NCBI GenBank assembly: GCA_034716155.1
Contig: JAYEFR010000164.1
Location: 1-48,929 of the forward strand
Direction: 5' to 3'
Length of the DNA stretch: 48,929 bases
Source of the DNA: JAGGYK01 sp034716155
Lineage (GTDB): Bacteria > Desulfobacterota > Desulfomonilia > UBA1062
The position numbers were made by a program, and so were the translations under genes. A model generated the notes under the pieces. The model saw only the letters and a list, made by a program, of their open reading frames with translations. It made no database searches and was not told where the DNA came from. This document shows, one piece after another, positions 40,100-48,309 of this stretch (position 1 is the first letter of the stretch; each line of letters opens with the position of its first letter).

Positions 40100-41120
40100 G
40101 GCTAAAGAGATTATCAGGCAAAAAAAGGCCACCTTTGGTAAGAGGCTTGTGATTTTAGGGCATCATTATCAATCTGATAAGGTAGTAGAATTTTGTGATT
40201 ATATAGGAGATTCCCTGGAATTGGCAAGGAAGGCATCTACTATAGCAGATGCAGAAGTTATTGTCTTTTGTGGGGTGTATTTTATGGCAGAGACTGCATC
40301 CATCCTTGCGCCTGATAAGGTTGTATATATCCCTGATGCAAAAGCTGGTTGCCCCCTGGCAGATATGGCTGAACCCAAAGATGTAGAAGATGCGTGGGGT
40401 ATTATCACGGATATAACCCGATCCATTACCCCGATTACGTATGTAAATTCCTCTGCCGAAATAAAGGCATTCTGCGGCAGGAACTCTGGTGTGGTATGTA
40501 CATCAGGTAATGCAGCCAGGGTTTTTGAGTGGGCATTTAAAAGGACAGATAAGATAATCTTCTTTCCTGATAAAAATTTAGGCGGAAATACCGCTGTATC
40601 CATGGGGATTCCGGAAGATATGATTGCGCAATGGGATCCATCCAGGAAGGGGGGGGGGCTTGATGAGGAGGCGATTGCTAAGGCAAAGGTGATTCTCTGG
40701 AATGGGTGGTGTCCTGTGCACTGGCCTGGGCTGGATCCATCTGATGTAGGCATGGTCAGGAAGAAATATCCGGGGATTAAGGTTATAGTCCATCCTGAGG
40801 CAGATCCAAAGACAGTTGAGCTAAGTGACGCTAAAGGCTCTACTGCACAGATACTAAATTATGTAAGGTCTTTACCAAAAGGCACAGGAGTAGCGATAGG
40901 CACAGAATTTAACATGGTGAACAGGGTCAGGGCTGATTTCAGTCGTGCATTGAATGTGATACCCCTTAAAAAGGTGTTTTGTGATGATATGGCAAGGATT
41001 ACAGCAGAAAAGATTGCGCTTACCTTGTCTGATCTTGATAAGGCTCACAGGGTAAAAGTCCCTGATAAGATAGCAACAGATGCTAAAATAGCCCTCGAGG
41101 CTATGCTGGAGATATCATGA
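40086..41120 (+). CDS. nadA: Quinolinate synthase
   Basis: This 344-residue NadA condenses iminoaspartate with dihydroxyacetone phosphate on an oxygen-sensitive 4Fe-4S cluster. Characteristic segments are ILGHHYQSDKVVEFCDYIGDS, here seen as ILGHHYQ and CDYIGDSLEL, and FCGVYFMAETA, VCTSGNAARV and GTEFNMVNR. Conserved cysteines in CGVYF, VVCTSG and FCDDMARIT are available for the cluster. It overlaps nadC upstream and nadB downstream. Confidence 0.94.
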   Translation: MTTDKAKEIIRQKKATFGKRLVILGHHYQSDKVVEFCDYIGDSLELARKASTIADAEVIVFCGVYFMAETASILAPDKVVYIPDAKAGCPLADMAEPKDVEDAWGIITDITRSITPITYVNSSAEIKAFCGRNSGVVCTSGNAARVFEWAFKRTDKIIFFPDKNLGGNTAVSMGIPEDMIAQWDPSRKGGGLDEEAIAKAKVILWNGWCPVHWPGLDPSDVGMVRKKYPGIKVIVHPEADPKTVELSDAKGSTAQILNYVRSLPKGTGVAIGTEFNMVNRVRADFSRALNVIPLKKVFCDDMARITAEKIALTLSDLDKAHRVKVPDKIATDAKIALEAMLEIS

Positions 41121-42742
41121 TGACAGGTTCCAGGATAGAGACGGATTGTCTGGTAATAGGTTCAGGGATAGCAGGGGCTACATGTGCCCTCATGCTTGCC
41201 AAGTCAGGGATTAAGGTAACATTGATTACAAAGAGGCCTGATCTGACAGCTACAAATACCAATCGTGCCCAGGGTGGAATTGTCTATAAGGGAGAAGATG
41301 ACAGTCCTGAACTCCTGAAGAAGGATATCATGAGGGCAGGCAAAGAGTTTAACTCGAAAAAGGCTGTAGATTTTCTGGCAAAAAACGGCCCTGATGTGGT
41401 GAAAGAGGTGTTGATTGATGAATTACATGTAAACTTTACCCATTTAAAGGGTGCAGAAGATGAAGACTTCGACCTTACAAGAGAGGCTGCCCATTGTCTA
41501 AAACGCATCCTGTATTCAGCGGATTATACAGGTCATGAGATCGAGCGATCACTTATATCAGCATTGAGGGAACAAGAGAATGTAGAACTCATAACAGATG
41601 CAAGCGCTGTGGATCTTGTCACGCTGCAACATCACTCAGGTGATATACAATCGCGTTATATCTTAGAGGATCGTTGTGTGGGTGCGTATGTATTCATGAT
41701 ACAGAAAAAAGAGGTCACAACTATCCTTGCCCAGTATACTGTCCTTGCTACAGGCGGTCTGGGTGATATCTATCTGCACTCTACAAACGAAGAGGGCACA
41801 GTTGGTGATGGTATAGTGATGGCAAAACGCGCAGGCGCCCGAGTTATTAATATGGAGTTTATACAGTTTCATCCCACTACTTTGTATGCGCCAGGAGCAA
41901 GGAGGTTTCTTATCTCTGAGGCTGTACGTGGGGAGGGTGGAAGGTTAAGGAATCTTCGTGGCGAACACTTTATGGAGCGCTACAATCCTGAATTAAAAGA
42001 TCTGGCATCCAGGGATGAGGTGACCATGGCCATCTGGGAGGAGATGATAGAAAACAAGGAAGATCATGTATTATTGGATATAGCAAATTATGTGCATGGA
42101 GATATTGTGCAGAGGTTTCCCAGCATATATGCGACATGCAAAGAGGCAGGGATAGATATAACAAAAGAACCCGTCCCCGTGGTACCTTCAGCACATTATT
42201 TCTGCGGTGGTGTCCATGTGAATACAAAGGGGCGGACCACTCTGTCTGGCCTGTATGCAATCGGAGAGGTTTCATGTACTGGTGTGCATGGTGCAAACAG
42301 GCTTGCATCCACATCTCTTTTAGAGGGGCTTACCTGGGGTTACTTTGCTGCGAAAGACATAGCTAAGAGATCAGACGAAGGAGAGGTCTTACCTTTTAAG
42401 GTAATGAATTCAATATGTGATTGGATACCCACCGGGAATGTAGAGAATGAAGACCCTGCCTTGATCGCTCAAGATTGGATGTCGCTTAAGTCTACTATGT
42501 GGAACTATGTAGGGATTGTACGTACCCTCCCGAGACTGAAGAGGGCTGTGGAGGACCTGAGGCATATGTATAAGAGGATAGAGGAGTTTTATAGAGAGAC
42601 CCCTGTATCAAAGGATATAATAGATCTGTTTCATGGTACTCAGGTGGCAATAATGGTGGCAGAGTCTGCGATAAGGAATCCTATATCCACAGGGTGCCAT
42701 ATGGTAAGGCCTTTTTTAGAGGATAAAGGGCCGAGCCGTTAA
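41117..42742 (+). CDS. nadB: L-aspartate oxidase
   Basis: This 541-residue FAD enzyme oxidises aspartate to iminoaspartate for NadA. It can use fumarate as acceptor in anaerobes (family knowledge). The dinucleotide motif is VIGSGIAGATCAL, with NRAQGGIVY, FIQFHPTT, EAVRGEGG, HYFCGGVHVNTKG and ANRLASTSLLEGL. The C-terminal helical domain is complete. The ATG overlaps the nadA stop. The order nadC-nadA-nadB completes the NAD operon. Confidence 0.95.
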   Translation: MMTGSRIETDCLVIGSGIAGATCALMLAKSGIKVTLITKRPDLTATNTNRAQGGIVYKGEDDSPELLKKDIMRAGKEFNSKKAVDFLAKNGPDVVKEVLIDELHVNFTHLKGAEDEDFDLTREAAHCLKRILYSADYTGHEIERSLISALREQENVELITDASAVDLVTLQHHSGDIQSRYILEDRCVGAYVFMIQKKEVTTILAQYTVLATGGLGDIYLHSTNEEGTVGDGIVMAKRAGARVINMEFIQFHPTTLYAPGARRFLISEAVRGEGGRLRNLRGEHFMERYNPELKDLASRDEVTMAIWEEMIENKEDHVLLDIANYVHGDIVQRFPSIYATCKEAGIDITKEPVPVVPSAHYFCGGVHVNTKGRTTLSGLYAIGEVSCTGVHGANRLASTSLLEGLTWGYFAAKDIAKRSDEGEVLPFKVMNSICDWIPTGNVENEDPALIAQDWMSLKSTMWNYVGIVRTLPRLKRAVEDLRHMYKRIEEFYRETPVSKDIIDLFHGTQVAIMVAESAIRNPISTGCHMVRPFLEDKGPSR

Positions 42743-42990
42743 AAATAGTCAACAGTCAACAATCGTCAGTCAACAGTCGAGAGTCGTCAGTCGATAGTCA
42801 ACAGCCTGTTAACTGTCTTCTTCCTTTTTCGATTATCGACTGTCTTTCCCGACTGTCGACTGATGACTGTCTTTTTACTCCTTTAATCCTTAATCCTGTC
42901 TTTAGCCTTTCCTGATCTTCTCAACTCAAAACTCAAAACCCAAAACCCAAAATCTATAACCCAAACTCCAAAACCTTTGTTTCGCCCTTT
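42743..42990. repeat. Long heptanucleotide-periodic repeat block
   Basis: From just after nadB the sequence can be cut into seven-base units for over 200 bases with little loss of phase: AGTCAAC, AGTCAAC, AATCGTC, AGTCAAC, AGTCGAG, AGTCGTC and so on. The complementary-type units GACTGTC and ACTGATG follow, then CAACTCA, AAACTCA, AAACCCA, AAACCCA, TAACCCA. The AGTC and GACT halves are inverted and could pair. It has no open frame and no spacers. It ends shortly before the heptosyltransferase start. Confidence 0.8.
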
Positions 42991-43005
42991 GCCTTTCACC
43001 TTCTT

Positions 43006-44019
43006 ATGATATATAAGATGCCAATTATGGAGAAGGTCCTTGTAAGGGGTCCAAATTGGATAGGCGATGTGGTAATGAGCCTGCCGTTTTTTGAGGGGAT
43101 GAAAAATGCATGGCCTGATGCAGATATCTATGTACTCACAAAACCACATTTAAAAGATATGTATCTACATAATCCATATATCAAAGGCGTAATTACCCTT
43201 GATGAAGACCATGGATTATGGGGATGGGGCACGAGTTTGAGAGAGATAAGGAAACTTGGCTTTAGCCGAGGGATATGTTTGCCCCATTCTGTAAGTTCCG
43301 CCTTGTTTTTATGGTTGGCACGCATCCCAAAGAGATATGGCAGGGCCTGCCAGCATAGGTCGATATTTCTTACGCATCCTGTCGCAGGGGCTATTGAGGA
43401 TTTCAAGGGACATCAGATGGATTTTTATATGGAGTTATTAGAGGCCCTTACTGGGTTTGATGGCAAAGATCTTTTGCCAAAGATATATCTTTCCGCCAAA
43501 GAGCAAAAAAATGCTTATGATATTATAAGTAGGATCGGAAGGCCTATTCTGGGGCTTTTTGCATCTGCTGCATATGGTCCTGCCAAGATGTGGTCAGGCA
43601 GGCATTTTATTGATCTTGCAAATTTTTATATTCAAGCCACCGGTGGTTCTGTGATATTATTTGGGGCTACCTCAGATATGAATACAAATGATTACATAGC
43701 TACCTCTATTGGTAGTAAGGCATATAACCTTGCAGGGAAGACCTCCCTTTTGGAGACCGCTGGTGTAATGGGTCTGTGTGATGTAATAGTGGCAAATGAT
43801 TCCGGGCCCATGCATCTGGCTGCCGCAACCGGGGTGAAAACTATAGGCATATTTGGCTCTTCTGATCCTGAAAGGACTGCACCTAAAGGGGAAAGGGCCT
43901 ATTATATCTACAAAGGATTGAAGTGTTCACCCTGTATGGAAAGGCAATGCAGGTATGGAACCTATGATTGTCTAAAGGCGATAACACCTGAAGAGGTATT
44001 TAGGAAGATAGTAGAATAA
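43006..44019 (+). CDS. waaF: LPS heptosyltransferase II family protein
   Basis: This 337-residue GT9 glycosyltransferase probably adds the second heptose to the LPS inner core. Family marks are VRGPNWIGDVVMSLPF near the start, PLFAS-like GLFASAAYGPAK, the nucleotide-sugar site VANDSGPMHLAAATG and GIFGSSDPERTAP, and the Cys-rich CSPCMERQCRYGTYDC. The start may be ATG 43006 or the internal ATG 43027 (MEKVLVRG), which better fits the family. It indicates a Gram-negative outer membrane. Confidence 0.88.
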   Translation: MIYKMPIMEKVLVRGPNWIGDVVMSLPFFEGMKNAWPDADIYVLTKPHLKDMYLHNPYIKGVITLDEDHGLWGWGTSLREIRKLGFSRGICLPHSVSSALFLWLARIPKRYGRACQHRSIFLTHPVAGAIEDFKGHQMDFYMELLEALTGFDGKDLLPKIYLSAKEQKNAYDIISRIGRPILGLFASAAYGPAKMWSGRHFIDLANFYIQATGGSVILFGATSDMNTNDYIATSIGSKAYNLAGKTSLLETAGVMGLCDVIVANDSGPMHLAAATGVKTIGIFGSSDPERTAPKGERAYYIYKGLKCSPCMERQCRYGTYDCLKAITPEEVFRKIVE

Positions 44020-44029
44020 ATTCAAAGTT

Positions 44030-44130
44030 CAATAACACAGAACTTAGAACAACAAAGGTGTTGAGTGCTGGGTGTTGAGTGTTGGGTTAACATAGAACAT
44101 AGAACCTTGAATATAGAACAACAAGGACTA
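44030..44130. repeat. Heptad-repeat block after the heptosyltransferase gene
   Basis: Units GTTGAGT, GCTGGGT, GTTGAGT, GTTGGGT and then AGAACAT, AGAACCT, AGAACAA run with seven-base spacing. ACAACAAAGG and ACAACAAGG phrases flank them. They are orientation-reversed relatives of the blocks at 38115 and 42900. Confidence 0.7.
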
Positions 44131-44190
44131 GAAAGGATCTTTTTAGATAAAGGGCGCACAAACGATGGAAGGCCTAGGGTTGAGTAGCAT

Positions 44191-44955
44191 ATGACTGATA
44201 TTTCCGCATGCATGATAACGTTTAACAATGTCCGTACTGTGGAGAAGGCACTACAGAGTGTGGCCCCATGGGCCTCAGAGATTATTGTGGTGGATTCTTT
44301 GAGTACAGATGATACCCCCGGGATTGTAAAGAAATACACTAAGAATTTTGAGCAAAGGCCATGGCCGGGGCACAGTGACCAATATAACTATTGTATCTCT
44401 AAGGCCAAAAACGAGTGGGTGATATTTATCGATGCAGATGAGGAAATCCCCCCTGAACTTGCCACAGAGATCCAGGAGAGAATCGAAAAAGACCAGGGAA
44501 GCTACGATGGTTATATCGTTCATAGGCGCACCTTTTATCTCGGCAAATGGATCATGCATGGCGGATGGGTCCCGGATTATGAGATAAGGCTCTTTAAGAA
44601 ATCGAGGGGGGCCTTTGTTGGAGGCCTTCATGCAAATGCCAGGGTAAAAGGAAGGGTGGGAGAACTTGAGAATTTTTATTCTCACTACAATTATAAGGAC
44701 ATAGCAGACCAGATAGAGACTATGAATAAATACTCTAAGATTGCAGCTACTGATATGCTAAAAAAAGGAAAGAGATTTTCATGGACAGACCTTATATTTA
44801 GACCCCCGTTCAGGTTTATAAAGGAATATATTGTAAAACGGGGATTTATGGATGGCATGCCTGGGTTTGTAATAGCAATCTCTACCGTGTACTATGTATT
44901 TACAAAATATGCAAAGCTCTGGGAATTAGAAAAAGGGATTAAAGGAAAGGAATAA
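44191..44955 (+). CDS. Family 2 glycosyltransferase (WaaE-like)
   Basis: This 254-residue GT-A enzyme has ISACMITFNN at the start, the VVDSLSTDDT motif, and IFIDADEEIPPEL carrying the DxD metal site. Segments HGGWVPDYEIRLFKK and FYSHYNYKDI match the WaaE/KdtX-like LPS core transferases. No signal peptide is seen; a hydrophobic C-terminal helix (MPGFVIAISTVYYVF) may anchor it. It precedes the sugar-modifying genes by two bases and is likely part of their operon. Confidence 0.85.
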   Translation: MTDISACMITFNNVRTVEKALQSVAPWASEIIVVDSLSTDDTPGIVKKYTKNFEQRPWPGHSDQYNYCISKAKNEWVIFIDADEEIPPELATEIQERIEKDQGSYDGYIVHRRTFYLGKWIMHGGWVPDYEIRLFKKSRGAFVGGLHANARVKGRVGELENFYSHYNYKDIADQIETMNKYSKIAATDMLKKGKRFSWTDLIFRPPFRFIKEYIVKRGFMDGMPGFVIAISTVYYVFTKYAKLWELEKGIKGKE

Positions 44956-44957
44956 CA

Positions 44958-45953
44958 TTGGATTATAAAAGATTTTATAAAGGTCGAAATGTTCTCATTA
45001 CAGGCGGGCTTGGTTTTATCGGGTCTAACCTCTCAATAGAGTTGGTCAGACTTGGGGCGAATGTGACCATCGTAGACAATATGCTCCCCAGGCAGGGTGG
45101 CAACCTTTTTAATATAAAGCCTGTAAAGGATAAGGTTAGGATAAACTTTAGCGATGTAAGAAATCAGCTCTCCATGGATCACTTAGTAAGGGGTCAGGAT
45201 ATAATTTTTCATCTTGCAGGTCAGGTAAATCATGTGGATTCCATGAGGAATCCTGTTCAGGACCTTGAGATCAATTGCCAGGGCACGTTGGTGCTTATGC
45301 AGGCACTAAGGAACAACAACATAGATGCTACTGTTGTATATTCCGGCACAAGAGGAGAATACGGCTCAACTGTTAAACTGCCGGTGGATGAAGACCATCC
45401 TACCAACCCGAAAGGGATATATGCAGTGACAAACCTTGCAGCTGAAAAAATAATCCTTGTCTACAACCAGGTATATAAGATCCCTGCCATATGCCTCAGG
45501 ATTACAAACACATACGGGCCCAGGCATCAGATGACGCATGATGAATATGGCGTCTTTAACTGGTTTATAAGGAAGGCTATTGATGATGAGGCACTTCCTG
45601 TATTTGGTGATGGAAAGATCATAAGGGATTTTCTTTATATAGATGACCTTATTGAGTGTCTGCTTATGAGTGTACCTGTAAAAAAGGCTGTAGGGGAGGT
45701 CTTTAATGTAGGTACAGGCATTCCTGTGACATTTAAAGAGATTGCGGAAAAGATTGTGAACATTGCAGGAAAGGGCACCTGTAAGTTTACTGATTTCACA
45801 AAGGAAAGGGCAGAGGTGGAGCCAGGGGATTATTATGCTGATATCTCAAAGCTAAAGAGAATTGCAGGGTGGGAGCCAAAGATCTCAATGGAAGATGGAA
45901 TCAAAAGAACCGTTGAATTTTATAAGAGATATAGAGAGCACTACTGGTCATGA
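44958..45953 (+). CDS. NAD-dependent sugar epimerase/dehydratase (extended SDR) with YxxxN
   Basis: This 331-residue protein starts at TTG 44958. The Rossmann motif is ITGGLGFIGSNL (TGxxGxxG). The substrate-binding VVYSGTRGEYG supplies Ser/Thr. The active-site Tyr is Y155 in IYAVTNLAAEK, but position +4 is Asn (N159) where extended SDRs carry the catalytic Lys. The tail DYYADISKLKRIAGWEP is typical. The activity may be altered or the true proton relay may differ. It acts on a nucleotide sugar for surface polysaccharide. Its end is duplicated 131 bases downstream. Confidence 0.85.
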   Translation: MDYKRFYKGRNVLITGGLGFIGSNLSIELVRLGANVTIVDNMLPRQGGNLFNIKPVKDKVRINFSDVRNQLSMDHLVRGQDIIFHLAGQVNHVDSMRNPVQDLEINCQGTLVLMQALRNNNIDATVVYSGTRGEYGSTVKLPVDEDHPTNPKGIYAVTNLAAEKIILVYNQVYKIPAICLRITNTYGPRHQMTHDEYGVFNWFIRKAIDDEALPVFGDGKIIRDFLYIDDLIECLLMSVPVKKAVGEVFNVGTGIPVTFKEIAEKIVNIAGKGTCKFTDFTKERAEVEPGDYYADISKLKRIAGWEPKISMEDGIKRTVEFYKRYREHYWS

Positions 45954-46104
45954 AGGTTAGACTCTTTGATTTTATATGAAACAGTAAACAGTGAATAGTG
46001 TTATTCATAAAAAACAATCTTTTTCATGCTTCGTTGTGTCCGAAAAGGACATGCAGGGTTTATAAGGAAGGCTACTGGTCATGAAGGTCAGACTCTTTGA
46101 TTTT
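45941..46104. repeat. 33-bp duplication flanking a heptad/hairpin element (copy 2)
   Basis: Positions 45941-45973 and 46072-46104 are the same 33 bases with one T/C change (CTACTGGTCATGAAGG at the start). Between them lie TATATGAAAC, heptads (AGTAAAC, AGTGAAT) and the hairpin module TGTCCGAAAAGGACA ending GGGTTTATA (46021-46064). A further 18 bases, 46057-46074, repeat 45562-45579 inside the epimerase gene. The first copy now encodes only a nine-codon stub, MKVRLFDFI, ending TGA. Confidence 0.88.
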
Positions 46105-47178
46105 GAGAGAGAGATTCTTGCAATTGGGGGAGAGATAAAAGAAGGTATAGCCCGTGTATTAAATTCTGGCCGCTATATCCTTGGCCCGGAGCTTGAAGAA
46201 TTCGAGCGTGAATTTGCAACCCTTTGCAACGCTCGATTTTGTATTGGCACGGCATCTGGAACAGATGCACTATTTCTTGCATTAAAGGCCCTTGATGTAG
46301 GTCCGGGCGATGAAATAATCACAGTTGCAAATACATTTGCAGCTACTGCCTTGGCTATTGTTCATACAGGGGCTAGACCTGTCTTTGTGGATATAGAGAA
46401 TAACTCCCATCTTATGAATCCGTCATTGATAGAAGATGCAATTACAGGCAGGACAAAAGGCATTATCCCGGTGCATCTCTATGGGCTTTGTGCAGATATG
46501 GATCAAATAAATAGTATAGCACAAAGGCATCATCTCTTTGTGCTGGAAGATGCATGCCAGGCCCATGGTGCATTATATAAGACAAGACCTGCAGGCTGTC
46601 TTGGGAATGCAGCGGCGTTTAGTTTCTATCCCACAAAGAATCTTGGTGCATATGGAGATGGAGGTTGTATAACAACCGATGATCTTAAGTTATACAATAA
46701 GCTTATTCTTTTGAGAGACTATGGCAGGAAGGATCGCTACTATCATGAGATCCTCGGGTATAATTCCAGGTTGGATGAGATTCAGGCGGCAATCTTGAGG
46801 GTGAAGTTGAGATACCTTGGAGACTGGATAGAGAAGAAACAAAGAATAGCAGGTACTTATAATGCCGCATTTGATAATATCAACCATATCAAATTAAAAC
46901 CGGATAAGGGTTCAACTCATGTGTATCATCTATATGTGGTTGCAGTGGATAAAAGGGATGAGCTTAAAAGTTATCTGGATGAAAAAGGTGTGGAGACGCT
47001 TATCCATTACCCTGTGCCGTTACACAGGCAACCCGTGTTTGCCGGGGCTAAGGTCCTCTCTGTTCTTGAAAATACGGAGCTAAGGGCTATTCAGATCCTT
47101 AGTCTGCCCATGCACCCATGGCTAAAAGATAAAGAGGTGGGGTATGTGATAAATGCCGTAATGGGGTTTTACGGGTGA
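46081..47178 (+). CDS. DegT/DnrJ/EryC1 sugar aminotransferase
   Basis: This 365-residue PLP enzyme has GTASGTDALFLAL for cofactor phosphate binding, EDACQAHGA with the Asp that holds the PLP nitrogen, and FYPTKNLGAYGDGG with the Schiff-base Lys. It transfers an amino group to a keto-sugar nucleotide, possibly made by the upstream SDR. The start is the ATG in the second copy of the 33-bp duplication. The original junction was probably an ATGA overlap with the epimerase stop. It overlaps the next gene by four bases. Confidence 0.9.
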   Translation: MKVRLFDFEREILAIGGEIKEGIARVLNSGRYILGPELEEFEREFATLCNARFCIGTASGTDALFLALKALDVGPGDEIITVANTFAATALAIVHTGARPVFVDIENNSHLMNPSLIEDAITGRTKGIIPVHLYGLCADMDQINSIAQRHHLFVLEDACQAHGALYKTRPAGCLGNAAAFSFYPTKNLGAYGDGGCITTDDLKLYNKLILLRDYGRKDRYYHEILGYNSRLDEIQAAILRVKLRYLGDWIEKKQRIAGTYNAAFDNINHIKLKPDKGSTHVYHLYVVAVDKRDELKSYLDEKGVETLIHYPVPLHRQPVFAGAKVLSVLENTELRAIQILSLPMHPWLKDKEVGYVINAVMGFYG

Positions 47179-48287
47179 GAATAAGTATCGCTATAGAGAA
47201 ATTTGACCCTGGTGTGGGCGGGGCAGAGAGATATTGTTGGGATCTGGCGCACTATCTGGGGGTAAATGGCCATGAGGTAGAGGTTATCTGCATGAAGGCA
47301 TTGGAGCCAGATCTGCCATCCATACACATTAACTTCATCCATCCGATAAGATTTCCGCAGGGATTGAGGCATTTGAGTTTTGCTGTCTTACACTATTTTA
47401 AGGTAAAGAGATTAAGTACAGATATAAACTTTTGTGTAGGCAATACCTTTTACATGGATATCTATCAACCTCATGGCGGACTGCACAGGGCCTGGTTTGA
47501 AAGAGATATATTGAGATATTCCCCTGGATTCAGAAAGATTATAAGCCTTCTCAGGCGCTTTGGTTTAAAGGACATGGTCCAGCGAGGTCTTGAGTCGTGG
47601 ATATTTGAGATTACAAAACCGGAGGTGATAGCGATCTCAGAGATGGTAAAAGGTGATATTATGAATAGGTTTGATTATCCTTCAGACAAGATCCACCTTA
47701 TTCCAAATGGTATAGACACAAAAAGGTTTTCCCCTAAAAATAAAAAATATAGAAGGGAAATTCGGGCTCGATACGACTTGAATGAGGATGGCTTCGTATT
47801 CTTATTTGTTGCGAATAACCTTGAGCTAAAAGGATTTAATGTGCTGATAGAGGCGTGCAAGGATTTAAGAGGTATTCCATTTAAGGTGCTGGTTATAGGT
47901 CCGGATTCATCCTGGTCAAAGGCAGAGGTCAAAAAGACAGGTTTAAGCGACAAGGTCATCTTCGGAGGAAGGGCAGATGACATCGAGCGTATCTATCCTT
48001 GTTGTGATTGCCTTATTCATCCCACATATTACGATGCCTGTTCCTTAGTAGTATTGGAGGCCCTGGCATCAGGTATACCTGTCATCACGACCAAGGCAAA
48101 TGGTGCCGGTATGTACATTACGGCTAATAATGGGTTTGTAGTACCGAGCGCGAACCCCTTAGCGTTGGAATCTGCCATGGAGCAGGCATATACTAAAGGA
48201 CCTGAAGTGAGAGAAATATTGACATTTAAAAATCATGACGAGGTATTTGCTGATGTGGAAAGGGTAATTGAGGGATGCGGGAGGTGA
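47175..48287 (+). CDS. Family 4 glycosyltransferase
   Basis: This 370-residue GT-B enzyme starts at GTG 47175 in a GTGA overlap. It has the N-terminal FDPGVGGAERYCWDLAHYL, the linker HLIPNGIDTKRFSP, FVANNLELKGF and the nucleotide-sugar binding HPTYYDACSLVVLEALASG with its EX7E-type pair. The retaining transfer of a sugar to LPS or O-antigen is inferred from neighbours. The WaaG-like KGF and GGAER segments suggest a core-region glucosyltransferase. Confidence 0.88.
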   Translation: MRISIAIEKFDPGVGGAERYCWDLAHYLGVNGHEVEVICMKALEPDLPSIHINFIHPIRFPQGLRHLSFAVLHYFKVKRLSTDINFCVGNTFYMDIYQPHGGLHRAWFERDILRYSPGFRKIISLLRRFGLKDMVQRGLESWIFEITKPEVIAISEMVKGDIMNRFDYPSDKIHLIPNGIDTKRFSPKNKKYRREIRARYDLNEDGFVFLFVANNLELKGFNVLIEACKDLRGIPFKVLVIGPDSSWSKAEVKKTGLSDKVIFGGRADDIERIYPCCDCLIHPTYYDACSLVVLEALASGIPVITTKANGAGMYITANNGFVVPSANPLALESAMEQAYTKGPEVREILTFKNHDEVFADVERVIEGCGR

Positions 48288-48309
48288 GAACAAGGATCTT
48301 GGAGGGGTG

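Noticed and set aside
42743..42990. Heptad blocks as CRISPR arrays
   Set aside because: The repeats are seven bases long and continuous, with no 30-base spacers and no cas genes in the window.
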